DNA from: Aquibacillus salsiterrae
GTDB taxonomy: Bacteria; Bacillota; Bacilli; Bacillales; Amphibacillaceae
Direction: 5' to 3'
Assembly (NCBI RefSeq): GCF_028416595.1
Contig: NZ_JAMQKC010000001.1
Location: 62,001 to 126,000 of the forward strand
Length of the DNA stretch: 64,000 bases
A program made the translations under genes and the position numbers. Below the pieces are notes generated by a model. It saw only the letters and a list, made by a program, of their open reading frames with translations. It made no database searches and was not told where the DNA came from. Shown piece by piece: positions 36,175 through 45,419 of the stretch. Every line of letters starts with the position of its first letter. Within the stretch, counting starts at the first letter, position 1.

Positions 36175-36873
36175 TTACTCCATTTTTTGAAAACTTTTTT
36201 CCGGGAAATAGACAAGCTGGTCATGTTTCAATTGATTGGCTAATTTTACTTTTCTTAATCCATTGATCCAAAGCCCTATCATAAAAGGAATTAAAATATA
36301 TAACCAATTACTTGTTATTGTTGCTAAAATAAAATCATAAGCACCATGTAGTATAGCAGGAATTATTAAGGCTATAAAAATAGTAATCATCATCTTTTTC
36401 GTGCGACGCTCAAATTTTGCTTTCCCCATATAATACCCCATTATAACGCCAAAAAGTGCGTGAGAAGATACCGGAAAAAGCGCTCTTGCAAATGCAAATT
36501 CAATTCCATTGGCAATTAAATAAAGAAGATTTTCGACTGTTGCAAACCCTAAGCTTACCGACACGCCATAAATGATTCCATCATAGACCGAATGAAACTT
36601 TGTATATTTATAAACTGTATATAAAAAGACAAACCACTTAAAAAATTCTTCTAGTAAACCAATCAAAACAAACGACCTAATAAATGGCATTTGCCCAATT
36701 CCTTCTTCTTCAAAGGCATATTGAATAAACATAATTGGAAATACGAGAATTGCTCCATAAAGAAATGTTCTAACGACTGATGATATTGGTTCTTCATTAA
36801 ACTCATCTTTTAAATAAAAAAAAGTCATTAATGCCAGTGTCGGTGCTATAGCTGCAGATAATAGCGTCAACAA
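36175..36873 (-). CDS. prsW: Intramembrane glutamic-type protease PrsW
   Basis: A polytopic membrane protease that in B. subtilis makes the first cut in anti-sigma factor RsiW. At 232 residues, it has about eight helices and the conserved EE motif (GLLEEFFKW). I chose TTG at 36873 because AAGGTG is 6 nt upstream and the N-terminus then aligns with B. subtilis (LTLLSAAIAP); a GTG at 36882 adds three residues. Its substrate here is unknown; neither sigW nor rsiW is in the window. Confidence 0.9.
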   Translation of the reverse strand: MLTLLSAAIAPTLALMTFFYLKDEFNEEPISSVVRTFLYGAILVFPIMFIQYAFEEEGIGQMPFIRSFVLIGLLEEFFKWFVFLYTVYKYTKFHSVYDGIIYGVSVSLGFATVENLLYLIANGIEFAFARALFPVSSHALFGVIMGYYMGKAKFERRTKKMMITIFIALIIPAILHGAYDFILATITSNWLYILIPFMIGLWINGLRKVKLANQLKHDQLVYFPEKSFQKME

Positions 36874-36991
36874 TGTCGACACCTTCTTTCATTACTCTAA
36901 TAACTCCATCGTACCATGAAGCATTAGTGATGAAAATAACAAATTCTGTAATTTGCATTTTTGTTGCAGAATAACACCTATTCATGAGTAT

Positions 36992-37975
36992 TCAGATTTG
37001 TTTTTCTTTTCTCTTAATATCTTGAGCGATTTTCCCACCATGAAAGCGACCGTTTTCGATGAAAATCTCATTGTTATCATAACCCGCAGCCACAACACCA
37101 GCGATATAAATACCTGGCACATTTGATTCCATTGTTTCTTCGCTAAAGGATGGCCGTCCTGATCCATTTTCAATTGTTATGCCCATGTTAACTAGGAATT
37201 TCTGATCAGGTTGGTACCCTGTCATCGCAAACACAAAATCATTTTTAATCCTCATTGATTGACCACCTACTTGGTAGATCACCTCAGTTTCAGTGATTTC
37301 TTGGACTGTTGCATTGAATTCCATCTTAACGATTTCTTTTCGCACCAATGACTCAAATTCAGGTAATATCCATGGTTTTATGCTACCGGAATATTCAGAA
37401 CCTCGATAGAGAACAGTAATTCTAGCCCCAGCCTTATGTAACTCTAATGCTGCATCCACAGAAGAATTCTTACCACCAATAACGACAACATCTTTATCGT
37501 AATAAGGGTGTGCCTCTTTAAAATAATGCATCACCTTATCCAGTTGCTCACCCTTAACACCCATCATATTTGGTTGGTCATAGTAACCAGTTGCTACGAC
37601 CACGTTACCCGCAACATATTCTTTTCGATTATTTCTTTTATGAGTCACAACCAAAAAATCGTCGCCATATTTCTCTACCTTATCAACTTTTTCATAACTA
37701 TTTATTCTTAAGTCCAACCGTTCGGCAACCGTTCGATAGTATGCTAGTGCTTGATTTCTAACAGGCTTTTTCTTTTCGGTAATAAATGCCACCTCACCGA
37801 TTTCTAGCTTGTCACTAGAACTAAAAAAAGTTTGGTGAGTTGGGTAATGATAGATGGAGTTAACCACATTCCCTTTTTCTATAAGCAATGGCTTGATTCC
37901 TAGTTTTTGTAATTCAATGGCCACTGACATACCACAAGGGCCTGCACCAATAATGATAGTATGTTCCTTCTGCAT
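36992..37975 (-). CDS. ypdA: Bacillithiol disulfide reductase YpdA
   Basis: An FAD/NADPH-dependent oxidoreductase that reduces bacillithiol disulfide, 327 residues. The FAD-binding GAGPCGMSVAIE is near 8-19, VVIGGKNSSVDAALE (NADPH loop) near 165-180, and TGYQPDQ and GIYIAGV near the C-terminus. Together with bshB1-type genes usually linked to mgsA, it implies the cell makes bacillithiol. Confidence 0.92.
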   Translation of the reverse strand: MQKEHTIIIGAGPCGMSVAIELQKLGIKPLLIEKGNVVNSIYHYPTHQTFFSSSDKLEIGEVAFITEKKKPVRNQALAYYRTVAERLDLRINSYEKVDKVEKYGDDFLVVTHKRNNRKEYVAGNVVVATGYYDQPNMMGVKGEQLDKVMHYFKEAHPYYDKDVVVIGGKNSSVDAALELHKAGARITVLYRGSEYSGSIKPWILPEFESLVRKEIVKMEFNATVQEITETEVIYQVGGQSMRIKNDFVFAMTGYQPDQKFLVNMGITIENGSGRPSFSEETMESNVPGIYIAGVVAAGYDNNEIFIENGRFHGGKIAQDIKRKEKQI

Positions 37976-38102
37976 GTCTTACACCCCTTATTTGTTTGGA
38001 TAACTTTTGACCTAACATATTAACTATAAGTTAAAGGACTTTGTTATTCCAATCAAATACTCCCAAATTTTTCATTTCGTTTGTGTGGTATCCATTTTTG
38101 AC

Positions 38103-38143
38103 ACAAAAAAAGTACTCATTAATAACATTAACAAGTACTTTTT
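38103..38143 (-). terminator. Intrinsic terminator of gudB
   Basis: AAAAGTACT and AGTACTTTT pair across a 17-nt loop and are followed by T on the minus strand. The long loop makes it moderate. Confidence 0.65.
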
Positions 38144-38163
38144 AAGACAATATATAATTGTAT

Positions 38164-39444
38164 TTAAATCCAACCTCTAAATCGAGCTGCTTCTGCCATT
38201 TTCCTGACACCAACCATATAAGCCGCTAGTCGCATATCTATCCTTCTAGTCACAGCTGTTTGATAAACGTTATTAAAACCCTTTGTCATCACTTTATATA
38301 ATTTTTCTTCAATCTCTTCCTCAGACCAATAATACCCTTGATTATTTTGCACCCATTCGAAGTAAGAAACGGTTACACCACCAGCGGAAGCAAGTACGTC
38401 GGGTACTAACAAAATACCCCGATCAGATAAAATTTTCGTTGCTTCTAGCGTTGTTGGGCCATTGGCAGCTTCTACGATGATGGATGCACGTATGTTTTTT
38501 GCATTTTTTTCTGTAATTTGATTCTCAACGGCAGCAGGTACAAGAATATCACACTCTAATTCCAACAACTCTTCATTTGTAATCGTTTGATCAAATAACT
38601 TAGTTACAGTCCCAAAGCTGTCCCTACGATCCAATAAATAATCAATATCAAGACCGTCTGGATCATGTAATCCCCCATAAGCATCAGAAATACCAATTAC
38701 TTTAGCCCCTGCATCATGTAAAAATTTAGCTAAGAAGCTACCCGCATTTCCAAAACCTTGAATCACGACTTTCGTATCCTCTAGTTTTAAATTTTTTGTC
38801 TTAATTGCTTCATTAATACAGATCGTTACCCCTTTAGCTGTTGCTGATTCTCGACCGTGCGAACCACCTAAGACAATTGGTTTACCTGTAATAAATCCTG
38901 GGTTATTAAATTCATCAATTCGACTATATTCATCCATCATCCATGCCATAATTTGTGGATTAGTAAAGACATCTGGTGCAGGTATGTCTTTTGTTGGACC
39001 TACAATTTGACTTATCGCCCTTACATATCCTCGACTCAACCCCTCGAGTTCTCTAAATGACATTTCTCTTGGGTCACAAACAATACCACCTTTTCCTCCC
39101 CCATAAGGAAGATCAACTATCCCTGCTTTTAAACTCATCCAAATCGATAGAGCTTTCACTTCTTTTTCCGTTACCGCCGGATGAAAACGGACTCCACCTT
39201 TCGTTGGTCCAACTGCATCGTTATGTTGAGCACGGTAGCCAGTAAAAATTTTAATGGAATCGTCATCCATTCTAACTGGAATTCGGACAGTCATCATTCG
39301 AATTGGTTCTTTTAAGAGCTCAAACACCTCTTCAGGGTAACCCAGTTTTTCCAAGGCCAACTGTACTATGGTCTGAGTTGATTTTAATACATCTAAATTA
39401 TCGTTTTGTTCATTTGGATTTTCTGACTGTTTATCGGCTACCAT
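38164..39444 (-). CDS. gudB: NAD-specific glutamate dehydrogenase
   Basis: Catabolic hexameric glutamate dehydrogenase (GudB/RocG type), 426 residues. The substrate-site block GGVRFHP, SLKAGIVDLPYGGGKGG with the catalytic lysine, and the NAD loop GFGNAGSFL are intact. The run EKEVKALSIWM has no nine-base duplication of the kind that inactivates gudB in B. subtilis 168, so the enzyme should be active. Beside ypdA, as in B. subtilis. Confidence 0.94.
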   Translation of the reverse strand: MVADKQSENPNEQNDNLDVLKSTQTIVQLALEKLGYPEEVFELLKEPIRMMTVRIPVRMDDDSIKIFTGYRAQHNDAVGPTKGGVRFHPAVTEKEVKALSIWMSLKAGIVDLPYGGGKGGIVCDPREMSFRELEGLSRGYVRAISQIVGPTKDIPAPDVFTNPQIMAWMMDEYSRIDEFNNPGFITGKPIVLGGSHGRESATAKGVTICINEAIKTKNLKLEDTKVVIQGFGNAGSFLAKFLHDAGAKVIGISDAYGGLHDPDGLDIDYLLDRRDSFGTVTKLFDQTITNEELLELECDILVPAAVENQITEKNAKNIRASIIVEAANGPTTLEATKILSDRGILLVPDVLASAGGVTVSYFEWVQNNQGYYWSEEEIEEKLYKVMTKGFNNVYQTAVTRRIDMRLAAYMVGVRKMAEAARFRGWI

Positions 39445-39593
39445 GAATCATTTACCTCCCACGCAAATCATACAAACTTATGTTATTTACCATATATCCT
39501 TCTATATCCTTATGTAAACCTTTTATCTTTGGTTATTTCAAACAATAGTATACACGTTACATACTATTATGCAATAATTTACCATAAAAATCA

Positions 39594-39655
39594 TTAGAAA
39601 AGCGTAGGCGCCGGAGCTAGACAGCTCTTTGATCTTTTTATACTTTCTTATCTGT
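39594..39655 (+). repeat. Family A repeat, short form with complete tail
   Basis: GAAAAGCGTAGGCGCCGGAGC, then TAGACAGCTC and the full T-rich tail ending TTTCTTATCTG. The central hairpin is deleted exactly at GGCGCC. It lies 43 bp from the ypbH stop. Confidence 0.85.
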
Positions 39656-39661
39656 TTAAAT

Positions 39662-39692
39662 AAGGAGATTGGTTTTTATTTACCAACCTCCA
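39662..39692 (-). terminator. Possible terminator of ypbH
   Basis: On the minus strand GGAGGTTGG and CCAATCTCC pair across a 13-nt loop. The tract that follows (TTATTT) is only partly T-rich. Confidence 0.5.
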
Positions 39693-39697
39693 TTAGA

Positions 39698-40285
39698 TTA
39701 TGCTTTAAAATAGTTAACAACTTGTTCAATTGCATTATTCTCCATAATACGTTTCCCATACTCTTTTAGTCTATAGGAAGTAATTATACTTGCAGACGAA
39801 AACTCGGAAAGAATAGCAATTATATGCTCACGGTTTCTTCCTTCAACTAATTGGTCATTCAATTGCATATAGTAACAGTTTTCCATATGATATATTGCGC
39901 CCCCATTCACACCAATATCATGCAAGTGTGAACAGACTTGGATTATATTTTCAAAGTTGTCGAAAGCGAAGATTAGTTCTCTACTCTCATCTAGTGTCAC
40001 TTTCATTTCTACGTATTCGTCATCATAATCTTCATCGTCCGTATAATTATTTTGCGTAACAATTATAAGCATACCTTGTGCTTGCATGATTTGTACTTGA
40101 ACTAGTAGGGATCCCTCTAGTTCAAACCCTAATTCATCACTTGCTTCATACATCATGTCATGAAATAGTTGATGAACCCTAGGTAAATCATGCCATAAAT
40201 CTTCCTTCGTTAATCCCCTCTCAATTAAATCATCAAATGTTAGAAAAATCCGAAACTGATTAATAGAAAGCCTTTCTAATCTCAA
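39698..40285 (-). CDS. mecB: MecA paralogue, ClpC adaptor (YpbH)
   Basis: A 195-residue MecA-family adaptor (YpbH) that binds ClpC and targets proteins such as competence factor ComK for ClpCP degradation in B. subtilis. The N-terminal RLERLSINQFRIFLTFDDL substrate domain and C-terminal ClpC-binding domain (about 105-195, DNFENIIQVCSHL onward) are present, joined by an acidic linker (TDDEDYDDEYVE). The TTG start at 40285 follows GGGGGA. Confidence 0.9.
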   Translation of the reverse strand: MRLERLSINQFRIFLTFDDLIERGLTKEDLWHDLPRVHQLFHDMMYEASDELGFELEGSLLVQVQIMQAQGMLIIVTQNNYTDDEDYDDEYVEMKVTLDESRELIFAFDNFENIIQVCSHLHDIGVNGGAIYHMENCYYMQLNDQLVEGRNREHIIAILSEFSSASIITSYRLKEYGKRIMENNAIEQVVNYFKA

Positions 40286-40365
40286 ATGAGTTCCCCCCTA
40301 TTCCCTTTATCATAACTAGCTTATGATAAACTAAAAATCATCGTCCGAAAGCCTATGTTGAATGA

Positions 40366-41130
40366 TTACTTTAACCTCAAAATATGACATTCGGCGTTTG
40401 TTCCAAGACGCAAGGGCAATTTCGTATATCCATACCCCTCACTGATGAAAATAGGTGTTTTTCGAACAAATTTCAATCCGCCCTTCTCATATGGACCGAA
40501 GCCAAAAAACCTAATTTGTCCACCATGCGTATGTCCACTTAAAACCAAATGGATATGTTCGATCTCCTTATCAGAGAAACGATTAAATGCACGTGGGTCA
40601 TGAGTTAATAAGATATTATATGCATCTTCTGTTGCCTGTAACCAGCTAAAGTCATACTTGGGCTTGCCTTTTTTATAATAATCAAGGCCAATAAGATTAA
40701 AGTGTTTATTATTTACTTGAAAGGAAAACACCTGATTCTTTAATATATATACACCTTCATTGTACAACATTCGTTTAAAGGCTTGGATATTTGTTTCATA
40801 ATCGTTATTTCCCCAAATAAAATAAATTGGAGCTTGTAATTGTTTTAACCGCTTAATGTTTTCACGAGCATTTGCTAATGGCACTCCGCTTTCAAGCAAG
40901 TCACCACCAATGACGACAAAATCGATATCAAGAGGAACGAGGTCTAATGTCTTTTGGTTAATCACTCGTCTATGAATATCAGAAATAAAAAATAAGTTAA
41001 CTAACTTTTGATTTGATTTCCCTTCAATAAATATGGGCCGATCATCAAGTACATCATGGTGTGCTTTATATAGCATATAGAAAAACAAACTAGTTAAACT
41101 ACATAAAACGACTATTATAGTAACTATCAT
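40366..41130 (-). CDS. ypbG: Metallophosphoesterase YpbG
   Basis: A 254-residue membrane-anchored calcineurin-like phosphoesterase. An N-terminal helix (about 3-22) is followed by the metal motifs ISDIHRR, GGDLLE, GNNDYE, THDP and SGHTHGGQ in order, all intact. The substrate is not known. It is last of the conserved genes before the inserted cotJ operon. Confidence 0.9.
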   Translation of the reverse strand: MIVTIIVVLCSLTSLFFYMLYKAHHDVLDDRPIFIEGKSNQKLVNLFFISDIHRRVINQKTLDLVPLDIDFVVIGGDLLESGVPLANARENIKRLKQLQAPIYFIWGNNDYETNIQAFKRMLYNEGVYILKNQVFSFQVNNKHFNLIGLDYYKKGKPKYDFSWLQATEDAYNILLTHDPRAFNRFSDKEIEHIHLVLSGHTHGGQIRFFGFGPYEKGGLKFVRKTPIFISEGYGYTKLPLRLGTNAECHILRLK

Positions 41131-41191
41131 AATTCTCCTTTACTGCTTTCTAAAGCAGATAATAACATAACTTGTTTGTAAGACAAAGAAA

Positions 41192-41265
41192 AATAGCTCC
41201 CGGTAGAATGACACATCGAATTTCTTCAGTAAGCCTAATTCCTAAGTTCTTCCACCTTAAGTTTT
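41192..41265 (+). repeat. Family B repeat, left copy beside cotJ
   Basis: CCGGTAGAATGACACATC, GAATTTCTTCA and CCTAAGTTCTTCCACCTTAA align with the copy at 42494 through substitutions and small gaps. It lies between ypbG and cotJA, in the same orientation as the right copy. Confidence 0.55.
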
Positions 41266-41355
41266 CATGTTACGAATTAGCCTGTTAGCTATCTCTCCTG
41301 ACCTTATTAATTCTACATCAACAAAAACTTTCCTGCATGAATTAAGTGAATTGAT

Positions 41356-41385
41356 TCATGGGACATGTCAGATATTGCATAGGAT
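41356..41385 (+). promoter_or_regulatory. Possible weak sigma-E promoter of cotJ
   Basis: TCATGGG (41356-41362) and CATAGGAT (41378-41385) are 15 bp apart and 36 bp from the cotJA start. The match is partial; cotJ is sigma-E dependent in B. subtilis. Confidence 0.3.
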
Positions 41386-41420
41386 GAAAACGAACGTATT
41401 CTGTTGAAAGGAGGATAATC

Positions 41421-41648
41421 ATGAGCAATACGTACACCAAATATTACTACCCATACATTAGTCCGTTTGACCCATGCAAACCAATCATAAGAAAAAGCTA
41501 TCCAACGCCCCCTCAAATGTATTTAGGCTTTCAACCACCAAACCTACCCCAATTTGAAATAAAAGAAGCACTATACCGCGGAACACTGTGGCCCGCATTG
41601 TACAGTAAATATGATAAGAAAGACTATCGAGGTGAATACGATGAGTAG
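41421..41648 (+). CDS. cotJA: Spore coat protein CotJA
   Basis: A 75-residue CotJA-family coat-associated protein, rich in Tyr and Pro (KYYYPYISPFDPCKP, PPQMYLGFQPPNLPQ). The start ATG follows AAAGGAGG. It is first in the plus-strand cotJABC operon and overlaps cotJB by 8 bp. The operon replaces ypbF of the B. subtilis order. Confidence 0.92.
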   Translation: MSNTYTKYYYPYISPFDPCKPIIRKSYPTPPQMYLGFQPPNLPQFEIKEALYRGTLWPALYSKYDKKDYRGEYDE

Positions 41649-41910
41649 TCCGAAGCAAATGCCGCCCGAATATTATCAGCAATTAGAAGAAATTCAAATG
41701 GTCGATTTTGCAATTGTTGAGTTAAATCTATATTTAGACACTCATCCAGATGACTATGAAGCCATCAAACAATTTAATAGCCTGACATATGAAAGTAGAA
41801 AGTTGAAAAAGAACTTTGAAAAGCAATTTGGTCCTCTTATGCATTTTGGGAGAAGTTATTCCCAGTACCCATGGCAGTGGGATGACCAACCATGGCCTTG
41901 GCAGGTTTAG
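41641..41910 (+). CDS. cotJB: Spore coat protein CotJB
   Basis: An 89-residue CotJB-family coat protein. The helical body PEYYQQLEEIQMVDFAIVEL and the Trp/Pro-rich C-terminus are typical. I chose the ATG at 41641 because GAGGTG precedes it; the frame runs back to 41611 without support. It overlaps cotJA by 8 bp, indicating coupling. Confidence 0.92.
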   Translation: MSSPKQMPPEYYQQLEEIQMVDFAIVELNLYLDTHPDDYEAIKQFNSLTYESRKLKKNFEKQFGPLMHFGRSYSQYPWQWDDQPWPWQV

Positions 41911-41925
41911 AAAGGAGAATTCCAT

Positions 41926-42495
41926 TTGTGGTATTACGAAAAAAAACTTCAATATCCGGTTAAAGTAAGACAATGTAACCCTAGACTCGCCAAATATTTA
42001 ATTGAACAATATGGTGGCGCAGACGGTGAATTATCCGCTGCACTTCGCTACCTTAACCAACGGTACACCATCCCAGGTAAAGTTATTGGTTTACTAAATG
42101 ACATTGGCACAGAGGAATTCGCACATCTTGAGATGATTGCAACTATGATCTATAAGCTTACGAAAGATGCAACACCAGAACAGTTAGAAGAGGCCGGTAT
42201 TGCTCCACACTATGTTAACCACGAAAAATCTTTGTTTTATCATAACTCGGCTGGTAATCCTTGGACCGCGGCGTACATCCAATCCAAAGGCGACCCAATT
42301 GCAGATATTTACGAAGACATAGCAGCTGAGGAGAAAGCACGTGCAACTTATCAGTGGATTATAAACCTGTCGGATGACCCTGATTTGAATGACTCGTTAA
42401 GATTTTTAAGAGAAAGAGAAATTGTTCACTCGCAACGGTTTAGAGAAGCAGCTCAATTACTAATTGAAGAAAGAGACAAAAAAATAATCTTTTAG
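41926..42495 (+). CDS. cotJC: Spore coat manganese catalase CotJC
   Basis: A 189-residue di-manganese catalase-like coat protein. The ferritin-type metal motif EEFAHLEM and the later EEKARATYQWI and REREIVHSQRF blocks are present. The TTG start at 41926 follows AAAGGAG and sits 15 bp after cotJB. It would protect the coat against peroxide or build the coat. It ends at the second family B repeat. Confidence 0.93.
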   Translation: MWYYEKKLQYPVKVRQCNPRLAKYLIEQYGGADGELSAALRYLNQRYTIPGKVIGLLNDIGTEEFAHLEMIATMIYKLTKDATPEQLEEAGIAPHYVNHEKSLFYHNSAGNPWTAAYIQSKGDPIADIYEDIAAEEKARATYQWIINLSDDPDLNDSLRFLREREIVHSQRFREAAQLLIEERDKKIIF

Positions 42496-42575
42496 AGGTT
42501 GTTAAAAAGCCAGGTATAATGACACACAACGAATTACTTCATTAATTTGCTTTTTCCGAAGTTCGTGTATACCTT
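42494..42575 (+). repeat. Family B repeat, right copy beside cotJ
   Basis: AGAGGTTGTTAAAAAGCC, TATAATGACACACAACGAATT, ACTTCATTAA, and CGAAGTTCGTGTATACC. It starts at the cotJC stop codon. I recall a similar GAGGTTGTTCAAAAAG-type repeat from other Bacillaceae, without a copy at hand to check. Confidence 0.6.
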
Positions 42576-42587
42576 AAACATTCAAAC

Positions 42588-42613
42588 GAGAGGGAGCATA
42601 CCAGCTCCCTCCT
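42588..42613 (-). terminator. Terminator between cotJC and ypbE
   Basis: GAGGGAGC and GCTCCCTC form a perfect stem with a 6-nt loop between two converging genes. T-runs are weak on both sides. Confidence 0.6.
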
Positions 42614-43312
42614 TTAATTTACTGGAATTGCCAACGTTTGTCCAACCTTTACCGTTTTGGCCGAAAGGTTATTCGCATCCATAATGATTTGCTCTCCCTT
42701 TTTTCCACCGTAATATTTCATCCCTATGGAAAAAAGCGTATCTCCTTTTTTCACCTCATAATAAATAGTTGATGCTTGTTCAACTGTCTTCTCGTCTTGC
42801 TTTGTTTCGCTTGTTCGCTCTTGTTGTGTTGGTGTTGCTATAACGTTAGAAGGGCTTGTTTGTTCAGACTGCTTGTTGACAACGTCTGCTGTTTCCGTTT
42901 TTGTTTCTTCGGTGTTACTAAGCTTTGATTGTGGTTCTTCTTTTTTATCAAACGGTTGTTCATTTTTTGCTTTAATATGAACCTGTTCATACGCAGGATT
43001 AGGCGCAAAAGTTACTTGTTCAACACCCTCAGAGCTATCCATTAGCCGTTTCCCCCAAATTTGATAGGTTAACACAACCAAGACAATAAACAAAAATAAC
43101 ACAAACAATAATCGAACTAATGAAAAACTAATTTTCCATTTCATTCTCGTCTTGTTGTTTACGTGAACTTCTTTTCTCGGGGGTAAGTCAAGAACACTTA
43201 ACTCCTGCTCAGACTTTTTTATGTCCGCTTTCGGTTCACCTTCACGATCATTGTCTATTTCGTCGATTAAATTTCTAAGGGTTTCATCTTCTAAGCCTTT
43301 TTCATGTTTCAT
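42614..43312 (-). CDS. ypbE: LysM domain membrane protein YpbE
   Basis: A 232-residue protein with an N-terminal cytoplasmic part rich in charged residues, one transmembrane helix (about 63-85, LVRLLFVLFLFIVLVVLTY), a Glu/Thr/Gln-rich spacer and a C-terminal LysM domain (about 186-230, YYEVKKGDTLFSIGMKYYGG), so it binds peptidoglycan outside the membrane. Function unknown. It overlaps ypbD by 1 bp. Confidence 0.88.
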   Translation of the reverse strand: MKHEKGLEDETLRNLIDEIDNDREGEPKADIKKSEQELSVLDLPPRKEVHVNNKTRMKWKISFSLVRLLFVLFLFIVLVVLTYQIWGKRLMDSSEGVEQVTFAPNPAYEQVHIKAKNEQPFDKKEEPQSKLSNTEETKTETADVVNKQSEQTSPSNVIATPTQQERTSETKQDEKTVEQASTIYYEVKKGDTLFSIGMKYYGGKKGEQIIMDANNLSAKTVKVGQTLAIPVN

Positions 43313-43899
43313 TATGATCGTCTCCTTTCGGCATGACTCTGAATCGATAATCCCAAACAGAAATCGATAATAAAATGGGCAACTATCGTAACTAGAAGAT
43401 TATTTGTCCATTCAAACATAAGTCCTAAATAAAAGCTTAACAGAAAAACAGATACCAATAGTACAGGTTTAGTCAAATATCTAACGTGAACAACGGCAAA
43501 AAGTGTACTAGCAATGACATAGCCAAATTCTGTATGGATAACACCTCGAAATAGCATTTCTTCCACTACCGAGACAACGAAGGCAATCATAAAGATACTA
43601 AAAATCGTTTGATTCTGGAAAATTTTCTTGTTAATTCCACCATCATCATAGTACTTTTCTGGCAAATACCTCATCAGCAATAAGTCAATCAATACTACCG
43701 ACAAACCGGGTAATACCCCATACCAAAATAGTTGTTTCGGAGCAAATTTAAAGAGCGGTACCCAATCACCAAAGGAATCAAAAAGAAAGAAACTTATTAA
43801 AAGAGTTACAAGTACTATCATCGCCTGCGACAGATATAACTGTTGCTGTAACTGTCTACTAGTTAGCATTTGCGCTATTTCTGCTTGCTTATTTTTCAT
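43312..43899 (-). CDS. ypbD: CPBP family intramembrane protease YpbD
   Basis: A 195-residue membrane protein of the CPBP (Abi) family of glutamic intramembrane proteases. The motif EEMLFRG is present at about residues 108-114, with later His-containing helices (AVVHVRYL, HFIIDFCLGL). Its substrate is unknown. It overlaps recS by 4 bp. Confidence 0.86.
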   Translation of the reverse strand: MKNKQAEIAQMLTSRQLQQQLYLSQAMIVLVTLLISFFLFDSFGDWVPLFKFAPKQLFWYGVLPGLSVVLIDLLLMRYLPEKYYDDGGINKKIFQNQTIFSIFMIAFVVSVVEEMLFRGVIHTEFGYVIASTLFAVVHVRYLTKPVLLVSVFLLSFYLGLMFEWTNNLLVTIVAHFIIDFCLGLSIQSHAERRRS

Positions 43900-45410
43900 T
43901 CGTATGCTCCTTTGAAAAATAATTCATCAAGCACATCCTGCCACGACCCCTGCTTCACTTGCTTACTTTTATATCGTGGTTCCCAATGTTCAAAGGTGAA
44001 ATCACATTTGTCACAACACATAAATTTAGCCTTCCTAACTTCAGCTTGAAAGGAAGAAAATAACCCATCCCGTCGACACTGTTCCTTATGGTGCACCCAT
44101 TTTTCCAAATCGTTAAATTTGTTCAATTTGTGGATTTTTCGCTGATTAACAAAGGATTGGATTTGCTTTGCTATCTTATTTAGATCGATGTTGTTTGAAA
44201 CAATTCGGTTGTCTTTAATCACACCGCTTTTCTCAAGTTGGTAATACAGAAACCTCCATTGTGATTCGGACAACTGATATCGCTCAAGAAGCATATCGTT
44301 ACTTATTATTACACCGTCATTTTCTGACAAGTAGGTACAAACCATCTCAATCTGTCCTATGGTAGGGAATTCTGCATCAATTAAATTTTTAGGTAACATA
44401 TTATCATTAGGTGCAGTAAGAACTAAACTCACACTTGATTGTCCATCCCTTCCAGCCCTTCCCACTTCTTGAATAAAAGACTCGATTTGTGTTGGCAGAT
44501 GAAAATGAATAATTAAGCGTACGTCATTTTTATTAATGCCCATACCAAAAGCACTTGTACAACAAATCACGTCTAATTGCCCATTCATAAATTGCTGTTG
44601 AATGAGAAGCCGTTCCGATTGATCCATACCACCATGATAAAATGCACTACTAACTTCGGGAACCTTTTCTGAAAGAATATTAGCTACTTTTTCGGTCCAA
44701 TTTCGGCTAGTAAAATAAATTAAAGTCGGAACCGGAAATTTGCCAATGATATCCACTAAATAGGTTAATTTCTCGGTAACATCATCACAGTGCTCTACTT
44801 TAAAGGCAATATTATCACGGTCCATGGAGAAAATTAATTTCTTCATCTTTGGAACTTGTAGTTGATGAATAATATCTTTTTGCACATCAGGTGTTGCCGT
44901 TGCACTTAATGCTAGAACAGTGGGATTACCTAATAATGGAATGACCTCATGTAATTTTAAGTAATCTGGTCTAAACTCATGCCCCCACTGAGATATACAA
45001 TGAGCCTCATCAATGACAAATAATGATACGCTTATCCGTAATAAATGTTGGAACACATTTTTATTTTGTAACATTTCTGGAGAGATATAGATCAATTTGT
45101 ATGAACTTAAGTTGGATAACACATCACTCCTACCTTCAAAATCAAGAAAACTGTTAATTGCAACAACTTCTTTAAATCCTGTCGCAACTAATTGCTTTAC
45201 TTGATCAACCATTAAGGCAATTAAGGGAGATACGACCACTACTGTACCATCTAGTAACTTGGCAGGAAGTTGATAACAAATTGACTTGCCTGACCCGGTC
45301 GGTAACACTCCAAGTACGTCCTTGTTGTCTAGGACATTGCTTATAATTTCTTTTTGGCCTGGTCGAAATTCCGGATAACCAAAGTATTGTTCTAAATATT
45401 TTTCCAACAT
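43896..45410 (-). CDS. recS: RecQ-family DNA helicase RecS
   Basis: A 504-residue RecQ-type ATP-dependent DNA helicase. It has the RecQ helicase domains with Walker A LPTGSGKS at 36-43 and the DEAH box in VIDEAHCISQWGHEFR, followed by the helicase C motif GMGINKNDVRLIIHF and a zinc-binding-like tail with CDKC. I chose the ATG at 45410 because AGGTG lies 7 nt upstream; a GTG at 45419 is in frame. Coupled to ypbB. Confidence 0.9.
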   Translation of the reverse strand: MLEKYLEQYFGYPEFRPGQKEIISNVLDNKDVLGVLPTGSGKSICYQLPAKLLDGTVVVVSPLIALMVDQVKQLVATGFKEVVAINSFLDFEGRSDVLSNLSSYKLIYISPEMLQNKNVFQHLLRISVSLFVIDEAHCISQWGHEFRPDYLKLHEVIPLLGNPTVLALSATATPDVQKDIIHQLQVPKMKKLIFSMDRDNIAFKVEHCDDVTEKLTYLVDIIGKFPVPTLIYFTSRNWTEKVANILSEKVPEVSSAFYHGGMDQSERLLIQQQFMNGQLDVICCTSAFGMGINKNDVRLIIHFHLPTQIESFIQEVGRAGRDGQSSVSLVLTAPNDNMLPKNLIDAEFPTIGQIEMVCTYLSENDGVIISNDMLLERYQLSESQWRFLYYQLEKSGVIKDNRIVSNNIDLNKIAKQIQSFVNQRKIHKLNKFNDLEKWVHHKEQCRRDGLFSSFQAEVRKAKFMCCDKCDFTFEHWEPRYKSKQVKQGSWQDVLDELFFKGAYE

Positions 45411-45419
45411 TTTAATCAC

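Noticed and set aside
38164-39444. A cryptic (inactivated) gudB as in B. subtilis 168
   Set aside because: The segment EKEVKALSIWM has no tandem VKA duplication, so the frame and active site look normal.
41131-41420. A remnant of ypbF in the gap before cotJA
   Set aside because: No frame gives a recognisable YpbF-like membrane segment; only the family B copy and the cotJ promoter region are visible.
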